DNA of 64,000 nt from Gammaproteobacteria bacterium (GCA_017577365.1 PKRJ01000003.1:1-64000), one strand, 5' to 3'; counted from the stretch's first letter, positions 23,165 to 32,391 are shown. The notes: generated from the letters alone by a model not told the origin. Program-made: numbers and translations.

Positions 23165-23848
23165 CTAGCGGGACTTCGCCGAGCTTTCCGGCTTGTCCGA
23201 GCCCGGCCTCGCCGGGCCCTCGGAAGGCTTACCCGAATTCTTGACGCGATTGACCGCCTGCACGAGCTCCGCCAGCGAGCGCATTCTGAGCTTGCGCATC
23301 ACGCGCGCGCGATGCAGCTCGACGGTTCGCTGACTCACGCCGAGATCCATCGCGATGACCTTGTTCGCCTGCCCGCGCACGACGCGTTCCATGACCTCGG
23401 TCTCGCGGGGCGTCAACGTGCGCAGCCGCTCGAGAATCGCCTTCTCCTCGAGCCTTGCCGCGCGGCGTCCCTTCTCCTGCTCGAGCACCTGGTGGATGCG
23501 GTCGAGCAGCTCCTGGTCGCTGAACGGCTTCTGGATGAAATCTACCGCGCCTCGCTTCATCGCGGTCACGGCCATCGGCACGTCCCCATGTCCGGTGATG
23601 AAGATCAGCGGCGCATCGATTCCGGATTCGAGCATCCGTTCCTGCAGCTCTAGCCCGTTCATGCCCGGCATGCGTATGTCGCTGACGATGCAGGCGAGGC
23701 GCTCCGGATCGTATGCCTCGAGAAAATCGAAAGCCGAGGCGAACGCTTCGCAGGCGAGGCCGGCCGACTCGAGGAGCATCGTCAAGGAGTCGCGCACCGC
23801 CTCGTCGTCGTCGATCACGTAGACGAAGGACTCGTTGGCGTTGGTCAC
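23165..23848 (-). CDS. fixJ: FixJ-type response regulator
   Basis: A 227-residue two-domain regulator. The receiver domain (about 8-122) has the phosphoacceptor Asp57 in IVSDIRMPGMNG, with the acidic DDD at 13-15 and Lys in DFIQKPF. The output is a LuxR-type helix-turn-helix (about 140-205) with LTPRETEVMERVVRGQANKV. The last 25 residues are a Pro/Ser-rich tail. It starts five bases after the kinase stop codon, so the pair is one operon and a cognate pair. In rhizobia FixJ turns on microaerobic genes. Here the regulon is unknown. Confidence 0.85.
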   Translation of the reverse strand: MTNANESFVYVIDDDEAVRDSLTMLLESAGLACEAFASAFDFLEAYDPERLACIVSDIRMPGMNGLELQERMLESGIDAPLIFITGHGDVPMAVTAMKRGAVDFIQKPFSDQELLDRIHQVLEQEKGRRAARLEEKAILERLRTLTPRETEVMERVVRGQANKVIAMDLGVSQRTVELHRARVMRKLRMRSLAELVQAVNRVKNSGKPSEGPARPGSDKPESSAKSR

Positions 23849-23853
23849 GATCT

Positions 23854-24987
23854 TTATCCGTCCGCTGCCGGCAGCTCGAGGGAGAAAACCGTGCCCCCCT
23901 CGGGGTTGTCGCCGTAATCGAGCTTGCCGCCCGAAGCTTGCGCGATCGTCCGGCTGATGGCAAGACCGACGCCGAGCCCAGTCGCCTTGGTCGTCACGAA
24001 AGGATCGAAAATATTCTCGCCGAGCGACTTCGGCACGCCCGGGCCGTGATCCGTCACCGACACGCGCACGCCCCCGTCCGCCGAGCGGCTCGTCTCGACG
24101 ATGATGCCGCGGTGGCGAGCGGGCCCGCCGCGCATCGCATCGACGGCGTTTCGGGTGAGATTCAGCAGGACCTGCTGGAGCTGCACCGCGTCCGCGCGCA
24201 CCTTCGGCAGATCCGTACCGTAGCGCACCTCGAAACGGATACCCGCGGCATGTGCGTCCGCTTCCATCAGGTCGCGGATGTCGGCCACGACCCGGTTCAT
24301 GTCGAGCGTCTCGGTGACGCTCTCCTGCCGGCGAATGAACTTTCGCACGTTCTCGATGACCTGACCGGCCCGGCGCGCCTGCGTGTCGATCTTCTCGGCG
24401 ATCGTCGCGAGCGCCGCCGTATTCGTCGGGTCGCGCTCGAGCAGGCGGCGCACGGTCTGCGCGTAGGTCGCGATCGCCGAGAGCGGTTGGTTGATCTCGT
24501 GCGCGATGCCCGCCGCCATCTCGCCCATGAGGTTGAACCGGTCGACCTGCGCGAGCCTGAGCTCGAGCGAGCGTGCATGCTGCTCCGCCCGCTTCTGCGC
24601 GGACAAGTCGCGAATGATCGCCACGAATCGGCGCCGCTCGCCGCTGCGCGCTTCGCCGACGGACAGCATGATCGGGAAGACCGTGCCGTCGGCGCGGACC
24701 GCCTCGACCTCGCGCCCGACGCCGATGAGCTTCGCCTGCCCCGTCTCGAGGTAACGCCTCATGTACTCGAGGTGGCGGCTCTTGTCGGGCTCGGGCATGA
24801 GAATCTCGACGCGGTTGCCGATCGCTCTCTCCGCGGGAACCCCGAACACGCGCTCCGCGGCGCGGTTGAACGCGAGAATCCGTCCCTCCTCGTCGGTCAC
24901 GACGATCGCGTCGACGGCCGCGTCGAACAGGGCGCGCAGCTCCGCGCTCGCCATCATCGCGTCGACGCGCTCGGCGGCATCACTCAT
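23854..24987 (-). CDS. fixL: FixL-like PAS sensor histidine kinase
   Basis: A 377-residue soluble kinase with one PAS domain (about 15-130), a dimerisation helix with phosphoacceptor His163 (GIAHEINQPLSAI) and an ATPase domain with NLTRNAVDAM, DHGPGVP and TGLGVGL. In the PAS domain MPEPDKSRHLEYM and LIGVGREV place His72 and Arg92 twenty residues apart, matching the heme-ligand His200 and oxygen-sensing Arg220 of FixL. Heme-based oxygen sensing is therefore plausible, though the motif also occurs in PAS domains of unknown ligand. No membrane segments. I chose the ATG at 24987 with AAAGGG upstream. It follows the stress protein by 46 bases. Confidence 0.8.
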   Translation of the reverse strand: MSDAAERVDAMMASAELRALFDAAVDAIVVTDEEGRILAFNRAAERVFGVPAERAIGNRVEILMPEPDKSRHLEYMRRYLETGQAKLIGVGREVEAVRADGTVFPIMLSVGEARSGERRRFVAIIRDLSAQKRAEQHARSLELRLAQVDRFNLMGEMAAGIAHEINQPLSAIATYAQTVRRLLERDPTNTAALATIAEKIDTQARRAGQVIENVRKFIRRQESVTETLDMNRVVADIRDLMEADAHAAGIRFEVRYGTDLPKVRADAVQLQQVLLNLTRNAVDAMRGGPARHRGIIVETSRSADGGVRVSVTDHGPGVPKSLGENIFDPFVTTKATGLGVGLAISRTIAQASGGKLDYGDNPEGGTVFSLELPAADG

Positions 24988-25033
24988 GCCTGGCCCTTTC
25001 CGGGTCGATACGAAGTTCGGTCCTCGCGTCGCA

Positions 25034-25861
25034 TCAAGTCGCGGGCAACACGAGAATATCGCCCGGGATCTCATCGATGACGCGCTCGGCCGTCGTGCCG
25101 AGAATGCTGCCTCTCGCGGGCTGCGGCGCGCTGCCGACGATCACGGCGCCCGCGCCGAGCTGCGCGGCGACTTGCGCGATGCCCTCGTACGGCGCGCCCT
25201 CGACGCCGTGCACGCGGTTCCTCGGCAATCCGCACGCATCCGCGAACTTCTGCCGGTCGTAGAACATCTCGTCGCCGCGGTAGACGGTGACCGCGTGCAG
25301 CTCGGCGCCGAGCAGCTCGGACACGCGATGCGCGAGCGCGATGACGCGGCGGTTCAGCAGCTCGTAGACGTCGTCCTTGGGCTTCAGCTTCACGGCGGCG
25401 AGCACGACCTTCGGCACCTCCTCGCCGCTCGGGCTCGTGAGCAGAATCGGCTTCTGGCAGTTGCGAAGCAGCGTCCAGTCGGCCGTCTCCATCAGGCGCC
25501 GCCGGAGCGCGCCGCGCGGCGAGCTGGTCTTGACGACCATGTCGGCGTCGGACGCGGCCGCCGCCTCGGCGATCGCGCGCCGCCAGTTCTGGCTCGTCTC
25601 GACGCGGATCGAGAGCTTGATGCCTTCGCTCCGCGGCTTCTCCGCAATGCGCTCGATCCACGCCTGAGTGCGCGCGGTGAGACGCGCCGCGGCCTCGCTG
25701 TCGGCCACGCTTTGCGGCTCGAGCGTGCAATAAAGCTCGAGCTCCGCGCCGTTGCGCCGGGCGAGCCATTCGGCCTTCTCGAGCGCAGGCTGAACGAGGC
25801 GTTGCGGATCCAGGACGACGAAGATCTTGCGCAGCTCTGCGGTCGGCACGGTCGCGGACAT
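25034..25861 (-). CDS. Tandem universal stress protein (UspA family)
   Basis: A 275-residue protein made of two Usp-like domains (about 1-145 and 150-275). The second domain ends with AGAVIVGSAPQPARGSILGTTAERVIDEIPGDILVLP, which has the Gly-X-Gly/Ser-type nucleotide-binding region of Usp proteins (here GS...RGSILGTTAERV). This layout matches UspE-like stress proteins. AAAGGGGA precedes the ATG at 25861. It is the first gene of an apparent usp-fixL-fixJ run on the minus strand, so it may be controlled by, or act with, the oxygen-sensing pair. Confidence 0.85.
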   Translation of the reverse strand: MSATVPTAELRKIFVVLDPQRLVQPALEKAEWLARRNGAELELYCTLEPQSVADSEAAARLTARTQAWIERIAEKPRSEGIKLSIRVETSQNWRRAIAEAAAASDADMVVKTSSPRGALRRRLMETADWTLLRNCQKPILLTSPSGEEVPKVVLAAVKLKPKDDVYELLNRRVIALAHRVSELLGAELHAVTVYRGDEMFYDRQKFADACGLPRNRVHGVEGAPYEGIAQVAAQLGAGAVIVGSAPQPARGSILGTTAERVIDEIPGDILVLPAT

Positions 25862-25950
25862 TGGTGATCCCCTTTCCAATCGCGGTGGTCAATCCACGAT
25901 AACCGACGGCATCGCGGCCCGAAAGTCGTAGAAAGCGAAGTCCCGGCGGT

Positions 25951-26511
25951 CTACTCGCGGCGAAGCATGATCGGCCAGGCCGCGCGCAAGTAGTCGAGCA
26001 TCGACCAGATCGTCAACGCCGCCGCGACGAACAGCAGCCCGACGCCGATCGGATAGACTTCGATGCCGAGAATCGGCTTGTGATAAAGCATCAGACTGAT
26101 ACCGACGATCTGCACGGTCGTCTTCCACTTCCCGAAGAAGGTCACGGCGACGTGCGCGCGGGCGCCGAGCTCGGACATCCACTCCCGTAACGCCGAGACC
26201 GTGATCTCGCGCCCGATGATGATGCCGGCGACGATCGCGAGCGCGGCCTGCGGATCGGCCTGAACGAGCAGCACCAACGCCGTCGACACGATCAGCTTGT
26301 CCGCGACCGGATCGAGGAACGCGCCGAAGCTCGACGTCTGATTGAGCCGGCGCGCGAGATAGCCGTCCAGATAGTCCGTGATGCCGGCAAGCGCGAAGAG
26401 CAGCCCGGCCGCCGGCCTCGCCCAGGGCACCGGAAGATAGAACACGACGACGACCAACGGGATCGCAACGATGCGAAACCACGTCAACGCGTTCGGGAGA
26501 TTCAATACCAT
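25951..26511 (-). CDS. pgsA: CDP-diacylglycerol--glycerol-3-phosphate 3-phosphatidyltransferase
   Basis: Makes phosphatidylglycerol phosphate, the committed step to phosphatidylglycerol and cardiolipin, in the inner membrane. The 186-residue product has the CDP-alcohol phosphotransferase motif: Asp46 and Asp49 in ITDYLDGYLAR, then Asp67 and Asp71 in GAFLDPVADK. About four hydrophobic segments flank it. It lies 21 bases after uvrC, a pairing kept widely in Gammaproteobacteria. Confidence 0.95.
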   Translation of the reverse strand: MVLNLPNALTWFRIVAIPLVVVVFYLPVPWARPAAGLLFALAGITDYLDGYLARRLNQTSSFGAFLDPVADKLIVSTALVLLVQADPQAALAIVAGIIIGREITVSALREWMSELGARAHVAVTFFGKWKTTVQIVGISLMLYHKPILGIEVYPIGVGLLFVAAALTIWSMLDYLRAAWPIMLRRE

Positions 26512-26532
26512 TCCTAGCGATGCCTCCCGCGC

Positions 26533-28431
26533 CTACTCGGCATGGAAGTGCCGGTAGATCGATTCGGCCAACTGGCGCGAGATTCCCTTGACCTTGACGA
26601 GATCCTCGACTCCGGCCCTCGCGACGGCCTGCAGCCCCCCGAACTGCTTCAGCAGATCGCGGCGCCGCTTGGGGCCCAGGCCCCTGATCTCTTCGAGCGG
26701 CGACTTCGTCTGGCGCCGCTGGCGGCGCGCCCGATGACCCGTGATCGCGAAGCGGTGCGCCTCGTCGCGCACCTGCTGAATCAGATGCAGCGCCGGCGAC
26801 GACGACGGCAGCGATAGCGGCTCGGCGCGCCCGGAAACATAGAGCCGCTCGCGGCCCGGCCTGCGCCCTTCGCCCTTCGCGACCCCGACCAGCGTGATGC
26901 CCTCGATCTCGAGCTCCTTCAATACCGTCTCGGCCTGCCTGAGCTGCCCGCGCCCGCCGTCGATCAGCAGCACGTCCGGCATCGGCGCCTCGCCCCGCTT
27001 CACTCGCGCGTAGCGCCGCGACAGCGCCTGCGACATCGCAGCATAGTCGTCGCCGGGCGTGACGCCGGTGATGTTGAAACGACGGTAGTCCGATTTCAAC
27101 GGACCGTCCGGCCCGAACACGACGCACGACGCGACGGTTTCCGCGCCGGCCGTATGACTGATGTCAAAGCACTCGATCCGCGTCGGCGGCTCGTCGAGGT
27201 CGAGCGCCTCGGCGAGCGCTTCGAGCTGCGCTCCGGTATTCGACGACGTCGTCGCTTTCAGCTCGGCGCCGTGCGTTGCGTTGGTCAGCGCCATCTCGAC
27301 CCAGCGCCTTCGGTCGCCGCGCACGCGCGACTTGATCTCGACCCGCCGGCCCGCCTGCTCGCTCAGCATCGCAGCGATCGTGTCGGCCTCCGGCACGTCG
27401 TGACTCACGAGGATCTCCCGCGGCGCCTCCCGGCCGCCGTAGTACTGCAGCAGGAACGCGCGAATGATCTCGTCGTGACCCGTGCCGGGCGCCACCTTCG
27501 GGTAATGGTTGCGCGTGCCGAGGCAGCGCCCGCCGCGGAAGAACATCACCGAGACGCAATACACGCCGTGGGACTCGGCCAGACCGACCGCGTCGAAATC
27601 GATCGCCGATCCGGACATGAGCTGCTGCGACTGCACGTTGCGGAGCTTCGCGAGCTGATCGCGATACTGCGCCGCGAGCTCGAACCTGAGCTCGGCCGAC
27701 GCCTGCTCCATGCGCTCGACGAGCCGCTCGATCACGGCGTCGTTACGACCTTCGAGGAACAGCATCGCGTTCTCGACGTCGCGCGCGTACTCCTCCTTGG
27801 AGATGAGGCCGACGCACGGCGCGCTGCAGCGGCGAATCTGATATTGCAGGCACGGCCGCGAGCGGTTCGCGAAATAGGTGTCGTCGCACTGCCTGAGCCG
27901 AAACAGCTTCTGGAGCTCGTTCAACGTCGATCGCACGGCCCCCGCGCTCGGGTACGGTCCGTACAGCTTCCCCTTCTTCGTGCGCGGTCCGCGGTAGAAC
28001 GAAAGCCGCGGAAACTCCTCGCTCGGGTCGACGTGGATGTACGGATAGCTCTTGTCGTCGCGAAGCAGGACATTGAAGCGCGGCCGATAGCGCTTGATGA
28101 GGTTGTACTCGAGCATCAGCGCCTCGGTCTCGGTGCGCGTCACCGTGACCTCGACGTCCGCGACGGCGCGCACGAGCGCCATCGTCTTCGCGTCCTGCGC
28201 GCGGCCTTGGAAATAGCTGCTCACGCGTCGGCGCAGATCCTTGGCCTTGCCGACGTAGATCACGTCGCCGCGCGCATCGAGCATCCGGTAGACGCCGGGA
28301 CGATGCGTGAGACCGCGCAGCAGCGCCGTCGGATCGAACGGCCCGCGGTCCTCCTCGAGCACGGCCTCCGGGGGCGCTTGGAGCTCCCCGGGCGGTGCGT
28401 CGCGGTCGGTTTTCCTCGCTTTCTCGGTCAT
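26533..28431 (-). CDS. uvrC: Excinuclease ABC subunit C
   Basis: Makes both incisions in nucleotide excision repair after UvrAB loads on damage. The 632-residue product has an N-terminal GIY-YIG nuclease domain (about 40-120, with GVYRM and VIYVGKAKDLRRRVSSYF), a Cys-rich segment around QCDDTYFANRSRPCLQ, a UvrB-binding helix (about 225-260), an RNase H-like nuclease half with ECFDISHTAG and DVLLIDGGRGQL, and tandem helix-hairpin-helix motifs at the end (LEEIRGLGPKRRRDLLKQFGG). I start it at the ATG at 28431. A longer frame to 28524 adds a low-complexity leader. It is followed directly by pgsA. Confidence 0.96.
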   Translation of the reverse strand: MTEKARKTDRDAPPGELQAPPEAVLEEDRGPFDPTALLRGLTHRPGVYRMLDARGDVIYVGKAKDLRRRVSSYFQGRAQDAKTMALVRAVADVEVTVTRTETEALMLEYNLIKRYRPRFNVLLRDDKSYPYIHVDPSEEFPRLSFYRGPRTKKGKLYGPYPSAGAVRSTLNELQKLFRLRQCDDTYFANRSRPCLQYQIRRCSAPCVGLISKEEYARDVENAMLFLEGRNDAVIERLVERMEQASAELRFELAAQYRDQLAKLRNVQSQQLMSGSAIDFDAVGLAESHGVYCVSVMFFRGGRCLGTRNHYPKVAPGTGHDEIIRAFLLQYYGGREAPREILVSHDVPEADTIAAMLSEQAGRRVEIKSRVRGDRRRWVEMALTNATHGAELKATTSSNTGAQLEALAEALDLDEPPTRIECFDISHTAGAETVASCVVFGPDGPLKSDYRRFNITGVTPGDDYAAMSQALSRRYARVKRGEAPMPDVLLIDGGRGQLRQAETVLKELEIEGITLVGVAKGEGRRPGRERLYVSGRAEPLSLPSSSPALHLIQQVRDEAHRFAITGHRARRQRRQTKSPLEEIRGLGPKRRRDLLKQFGGLQAVARAGVEDLVKVKGISRQLAESIYRHFHAE

Positions 28432-28536
28432 TGGCCGATATTCTCCCACCCCGTTTGGACCACGGCGTGGGAATGCCATTCGGTCCGGCTCCGCGTCGGC
28501 AGCGCGTTCGCGCAAGAAGTCCAACCCGGACGGGCC

Positions 28537-29868
28537 TCAGTCGTCCATATGGCGAATGACGGCTTCGCCGAAGCCGCGCGTGCCGACGAGCTTCGCGCCG
28601 GGAATCAGGTGCTCCATTCGCTCCGCGACGGATCCGGTCTTCAAGTCCGGCAGCGGCGCGCGCATCGACTCTCGAATGAGCGCGAGGTCGAACGTCAGCT
28701 CTTTCGCCGCGATCGTGTTCGCCACCCCTTTGATGATCAGGTCGGCGGCCTCGTCCCAGCCGATGTGACGGAGCATCATCTCGGCGGACAGGATCAGCGA
28801 GCCGGGGTTCGCCCGGTCCTTGCCGGCGACGTCCGGCGCCGTGCCGTGCGTCGCCTCGAATACGCCGTAACCGTCGCCGATATTCCCGCCTGGCGCGATG
28901 CCGATGCCGCCGACCTGCGCCGCGAGCGCATCCGAAATGTAGTCGCCGTTCAGGTTCAGCGTCGCGATCACGTCGTAATCCTGCGGATTCAGAACGATTT
29001 GCTGCAGGAAATTGTCGGCGATCACGTCCTTGACGACGATCTGTCGGCCGGTCGCGGGATTCTCGAACGAGAGCCACGGGCCGCCGTCGATCTCGCGCGC
29101 GCCGAACTCCTCGCGCGCCACCTGGTAACCCCAGTTACGGAACGCGCCCTCCGTGTACTTCATGATGTTGCCCTTGTGCACGAGCGTCACGGAGCGGCGG
29201 TCGTAGCGCACGGCGTACTCGAGCGCCTTGCGGACGAGGCGCTGCGAGCCCTCGCGGGAGACGGGCTTGATGCCGATCCCCGCGCTCGAGGGGAAGCGGA
29301 TCTGCGTGACGCCGAGCTCCGTCTGCAGGAAATGGATCAGCTTCTGCACCTCGGGGGAGCCGGTGGGCCACTCGATGCCCGCGTAAATGTCCTCGGTGTT
29401 CTCGCGAAACACCACCATGTTCACGTAGTCGGAAACCTTCGAGGGCGTCGACGCCCCCGGAAAATAGCGGATCGGACGAACGCACGCGTACAGATCCATT
29501 GCCTGACGAACCGCGACGTTCAGCGAGCGGATGCCTTCGCCGACGGGCGTCGCGAGCGGCCCCTTGATCGACACGACGTAGCGGACGAGCGCATCCATCG
29601 TCTCGTCGGGCAGGACCTGCCCCTCGCCGTACCTCGCGATCGCCTTCTGACCGGCATAGACCTCCATCCATGCGATCGAGCGCCGCCCTCCGTACGCCTT
29701 CTCGACCGCGGCGTCGACGACCGAGCGCATGACCGGCGTGACGTCGATACCGATGCCGTCGCCTTCGATGAACGGGATGATCGGGCGGTCCGGGACCGTA
29801 AGCGATTTGTCCTCGTTGATCGTGATCGCTTCACCGCCCTCGGGCGGCTCGATGTGCTCGTATCTCAT
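28537..29868 (-). CDS. icd: NADP-dependent isocitrate dehydrogenase
   Basis: Oxidatively decarboxylates isocitrate to 2-oxoglutarate in the TCA cycle. The 443-residue product shows the E. coli-type layout: IPFIEGDGIGIDVTPVM at the start, the substrate loop STPSKVSDYVNMVVFREN (with the serine that is phosphorylated in E. coli inside STPSKVSD), LVHKGNIMKYTEGAFRNWGY, and NLNGDYISDALAAQVGGIG near the end. GTAPDVAGKDRANP carries the cofactor-binding part. AAAGGAATCCGAG precedes the ATG at 29868. It faces nfeD divergently. Confidence 0.95.
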   Translation of the reverse strand: MRYEHIEPPEGGEAITINEDKSLTVPDRPIIPFIEGDGIGIDVTPVMRSVVDAAVEKAYGGRRSIAWMEVYAGQKAIARYGEGQVLPDETMDALVRYVVSIKGPLATPVGEGIRSLNVAVRQAMDLYACVRPIRYFPGASTPSKVSDYVNMVVFRENTEDIYAGIEWPTGSPEVQKLIHFLQTELGVTQIRFPSSAGIGIKPVSREGSQRLVRKALEYAVRYDRRSVTLVHKGNIMKYTEGAFRNWGYQVAREEFGAREIDGGPWLSFENPATGRQIVVKDVIADNFLQQIVLNPQDYDVIATLNLNGDYISDALAAQVGGIGIAPGGNIGDGYGVFEATHGTAPDVAGKDRANPGSLILSAEMMLRHIGWDEAADLIIKGVANTIAAKELTFDLALIRESMRAPLPDLKTGSVAERMEHLIPGAKLVGTRGFGEAVIRHMDD

Positions 29869-29934
29869 CTCGGATTCCTTTCGACCTCGCCGCGGCGCTC
29901 CTGCCGCCTGGGCCGCCTGCCGACCGCGAGCGGC

Positions 29935-29940
29935 ACTATA
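29935..29940 (-). promoter_or_regulatory. Putative -10 box for icd
   Basis: TATAGT on the minus strand, 66 bases before the icd ATG, in the 117-base gap shared with divergent nfeD. No clear -35 is present at the usual spacing. Confidence 0.35.
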
Positions 29941-29969
29941 CCCCACGCCACGGCACGGCGCGCCCGAAC

Positions 29970-29978
29970 TGGTATCAT
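29970..29978 (+). promoter_or_regulatory. Extended -10 promoter immediately before nfeD
   Basis: TGGTATCAT forms an extended -10 (TGn plus TATCAT). It ends only seven bases before the nfeD ATG, and no Shine-Dalgarno lies between them. If used, transcription would start at or next to the start codon. Confidence 0.4.
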
Positions 29979-29985
29979 CCCTGTC

Positions 29986-31428
29986 ATGTTTCCGCACCTC
30001 CCGCGCCTTCGCCAGGTTCTGGCATGGCTCGCCGGCCTCGGCGCGTTCCTCTCGATGATCGCGATTGCGCAGGTGGTTTCGGAGGGCGAATCCAGCAAGG
30101 GCCGAGTGCTCTTGCTCACCGTCCAGGATGCGATCGGCCCGGCGACGAGCGACTACATCGTCCGCGGCATCGGGCGTGCGGCGGAAGAAGGAGCGGCCCT
30201 CGTCGTCATCGAGCTCGACACGCCCGGCGGTCTCGACACGTCGATGCGCGAGATCATCCAGGCGATTCTCGGCTCGAACGTGCCGGTCGCGGTATATGTC
30301 TGGCCGCAGGGCGCGCGAGCGGCGAGCGCGGGCACGTACATCCTGTACGCGAGCCATATCGCCGCGATGGCCCCGGCGACGAATCTCGGCGCCGCGACCC
30401 CGGTCGCGATCGGCGCACCGGCGGCGCCGGGCTCCGAGCCGCCGGCCGAGCGCCCGGGGGACCGCGACGGCGAAGGCGACGAAGGCGAGACGGAGGATCG
30501 CCCGCGAGCGCCGCAGCCGACGACGGCTTCGGAGCGCAAGGCGATCAACGATGCGGTCGCCTATATCCGCGGACTCGCCGAGCAGCGCGGCCGCAACGCC
30601 GATTGGGCCGAGGCGGCAGTGCGCGAGGCGGCCAGCCTGAGCGCGAGCCAGGCGCTCGAGCTCGGCGTCATCGACGTCGTCGCGCGCGACCTCGACGATC
30701 TGCTCCGACAGATCGACGGAAGAACGGTCGAGCTGCCGTCGGGCGAGATCACGCTCGAGACCGCGGGGCTCGTGATCGAACGGGCCGAGGCCGACTGGCG
30801 GACGCGTTTCCTTTCGGTCATCAGCAATCCGACGGTCGCGTACCTCTTGCTATTGATCGGCATCTACGGGCTGATCCTCGAAGGCTACAACCCGGGAGCG
30901 GTGCTCCCCGGAGTCGTCGGCGCGATCTCGCTGCTGCTCGCGCTGTTCGCGTTCCAGATCCTGCCGGTCAACTATGCCGGGCTCGCGTTGATCGTGCTCG
31001 GCGTGATTCTGATCATCGCGGAATTCTTCGTCGCGAGCTTCGGCGCGCTCGGTATCGGCGGCGTCGCCGCGTTCGTGTTCGGCTCGATCATCCTGATGGA
31101 CGCGGACGTCCCCGGTTTCGGTTTGCCTATCGGCTTGATCACGTCGGTCTCGACGGCCGCGGCACTGCTCCTCCTCGGCGTCGTCTGGCTCGCCATGCGC
31201 TCCAGAACGCGTCCCGTCGTCAGCGGCAGAGAGCAGATGATCGGCGGCGTCGCGGTCGCGCTCGAAGATTTCGACGTCGAAGGCTCGGTCAGGATCAACG
31301 GCGAACGTTGGCGGGCGCGCACGAGCTCGCCGGTCCGCAAGGGCGATCGGGTGCTCGTCACGCAGGTCCGGGGGCTTTTGCTCGAGGTCGCGCCCGACCG
31401 CGCGGACGCGCGGCCGGGACCGCGTTGA
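29986..31428 (+). CDS. nfeD: NfeD-type membrane-bound serine protease (ClpP-like)
   Basis: A 480-residue long-form NfeD protein. Residues 1-30 form a signal or anchor segment. Residues about 35-245 are a ClpP-class Ser-Lys protease domain with the nucleophile region ARAASAGTYILYASHIAAM. An acidic low-complexity insert (residues about 145-175) interrupts it, and the likely general-base Lys lies in TTASERKAINDAV. Then come several transmembrane helices (about 285-410) and a C-terminal OB-fold (GVAVALEDFDVEGSVRINGERWRARTSSPVRKGDRVLV). Archaeal relatives cleave the partner stomatin. Here the slipin gene follows 54 bases on, so the classic nfeD-slipin pair is intact. Confidence 0.92.
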   Translation: MFPHLPRLRQVLAWLAGLGAFLSMIAIAQVVSEGESSKGRVLLLTVQDAIGPATSDYIVRGIGRAAEEGAALVVIELDTPGGLDTSMREIIQAILGSNVPVAVYVWPQGARAASAGTYILYASHIAAMAPATNLGAATPVAIGAPAAPGSEPPAERPGDRDGEGDEGETEDRPRAPQPTTASERKAINDAVAYIRGLAEQRGRNADWAEAAVREAASLSASQALELGVIDVVARDLDDLLRQIDGRTVELPSGEITLETAGLVIERAEADWRTRFLSVISNPTVAYLLLLIGIYGLILEGYNPGAVLPGVVGAISLLLALFAFQILPVNYAGLALIVLGVILIIAEFFVASFGALGIGGVAAFVFGSIILMDADVPGFGLPIGLITSVSTAAALLLLGVVWLAMRSRTRPVVSGREQMIGGVAVALEDFDVEGSVRINGERWRARTSSPVRKGDRVLVTQVRGLLLEVAPDRADARPGPR

Positions 31429-31482
31429 TCGTCTCCAACACCTGTCGCGGAACGAAATCACGAAGGAAAGAAAGGAACGAGC

Positions 31483-32361
31483 ATGTTTGGACTGGAATTC
31501 CCGCTCCTCCTCGTTGCGATCCTCGCGATGCTCCTGTTCAGCGCGATCAAGGTGCTGCGCGAGTACGAACGCGGCGTGATCTTCATGCTGGGACGATTCT
31601 GGAAGGTCAAGGGCCCCGGCCTCATCATCGTCATCCCGGGCATCCAGCAGATGGTCCGCGTCGATCTGCGCACGATCGTCATGGACGTGCCGACGCAAGA
31701 CGTGATCTCGCGCGACAACGTGTCGGTGCGCGTGAGCGCGGTCATCTATTTCCGCGTCGTCGACCCGGAGAAAGCCGTGATCCAGATCGAGAACCGCGTC
31801 GAGGCGACGAGTCAGCTCGCGCAAACGACGCTGCGCTCGGTGCTCGGCCGCCACGAGCTCGACGACATGCTCGCCGAGCGCGAGAAGCTGAACGCCGACA
31901 TCCAGGCGATCCTCGACGAGGCGACCGAGGCGTGGGGCATCAAGGTCACGAACGTCGAGATCAAGCACGTCGACCTCGACGAGAGCATGATCCGCGCGAT
32001 CGCCGCGCAAGCCGAGGCGGAGCGAAGCCGGCGCGCGAAGATCATCCACGCCGAGGGCGAGTACCAGGCATCGCAGCGCCTCGCCGCCGCGGCGCGCGTG
32101 CTCTCCGCGCAACCGCAGGCACTGCAGCTGCGCTTCCTGCAGACGATGTCCGACATCGCGAGCGAGCGGAACTCGCACACGATCATCTTCCCGGTGCCGC
32201 TCGACCTGATCCGTCCGCTGCTCGACATCGCCGAGGCGAAGGCGCAGCCGCAAGGATCGCCTTCCGCAACGCCCGACGTGCCGAAGGAAGCCGAGCCCGG
32301 CGCGAGCGCCTTCGGCGTGGCCGAATCGCCCGACGCGACCGAAAGCCCGGTGCGGCCGTGA
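31483..32361 (+). CDS. Slipin, stomatin/prohibitin-like SPFH protein
   Basis: A 292-residue membrane-anchored SPFH (band 7) protein. One N-terminal hydrophobic segment (about 5-22) is followed by the SPFH domain with REYERGVIFMLGRFWKVKGPG and VQVRVSAVIYFRV-like strands (here NVSVRVSAVIYFRVVDPEKA). A coiled-coil-forming stretch follows (about 165-215, rich in Glu, Ala and Arg), then a Pro/Ala/Glu tail of about 40 residues. Partners form oligomeric membrane microdomains and are cleaved by NfeD in related systems. AGGAACGAGC precedes the ATG. Confidence 0.92.
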   Translation: MFGLEFPLLLVAILAMLLFSAIKVLREYERGVIFMLGRFWKVKGPGLIIVIPGIQQMVRVDLRTIVMDVPTQDVISRDNVSVRVSAVIYFRVVDPEKAVIQIENRVEATSQLAQTTLRSVLGRHELDDMLAEREKLNADIQAILDEATEAWGIKVTNVEIKHVDLDESMIRAIAAQAEAERSRRAKIIHAEGEYQASQRLAAAARVLSAQPQALQLRFLQTMSDIASERNSHTIIFPVPLDLIRPLLDIAEAKAQPQGSPSATPDVPKEAEPGASAFGVAESPDATESPVRP

Positions 32362-32374
32362 CGTCGATGCCGCT

Positions 32375-32391
32375 CGGAGGGTCAGCCTCCG
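32375..32391. terminator. Hairpin between convergent slipin and hrpA genes
   Basis: A 6-bp stem (CGGAGG at 32375-32380, CCTCCG at 32386-32391) with a 5-base loop in the 52-base convergent gap. Position suggests a bidirectional terminator. No U-run. Confidence 0.4.

Noticed and set aside
27154..29860. Very long plus-strand frame running through uvrC and icd into nfeD
   Set aside because: The part before 29986 is antisense of uvrC and icd. Only the nfeD portion is real.
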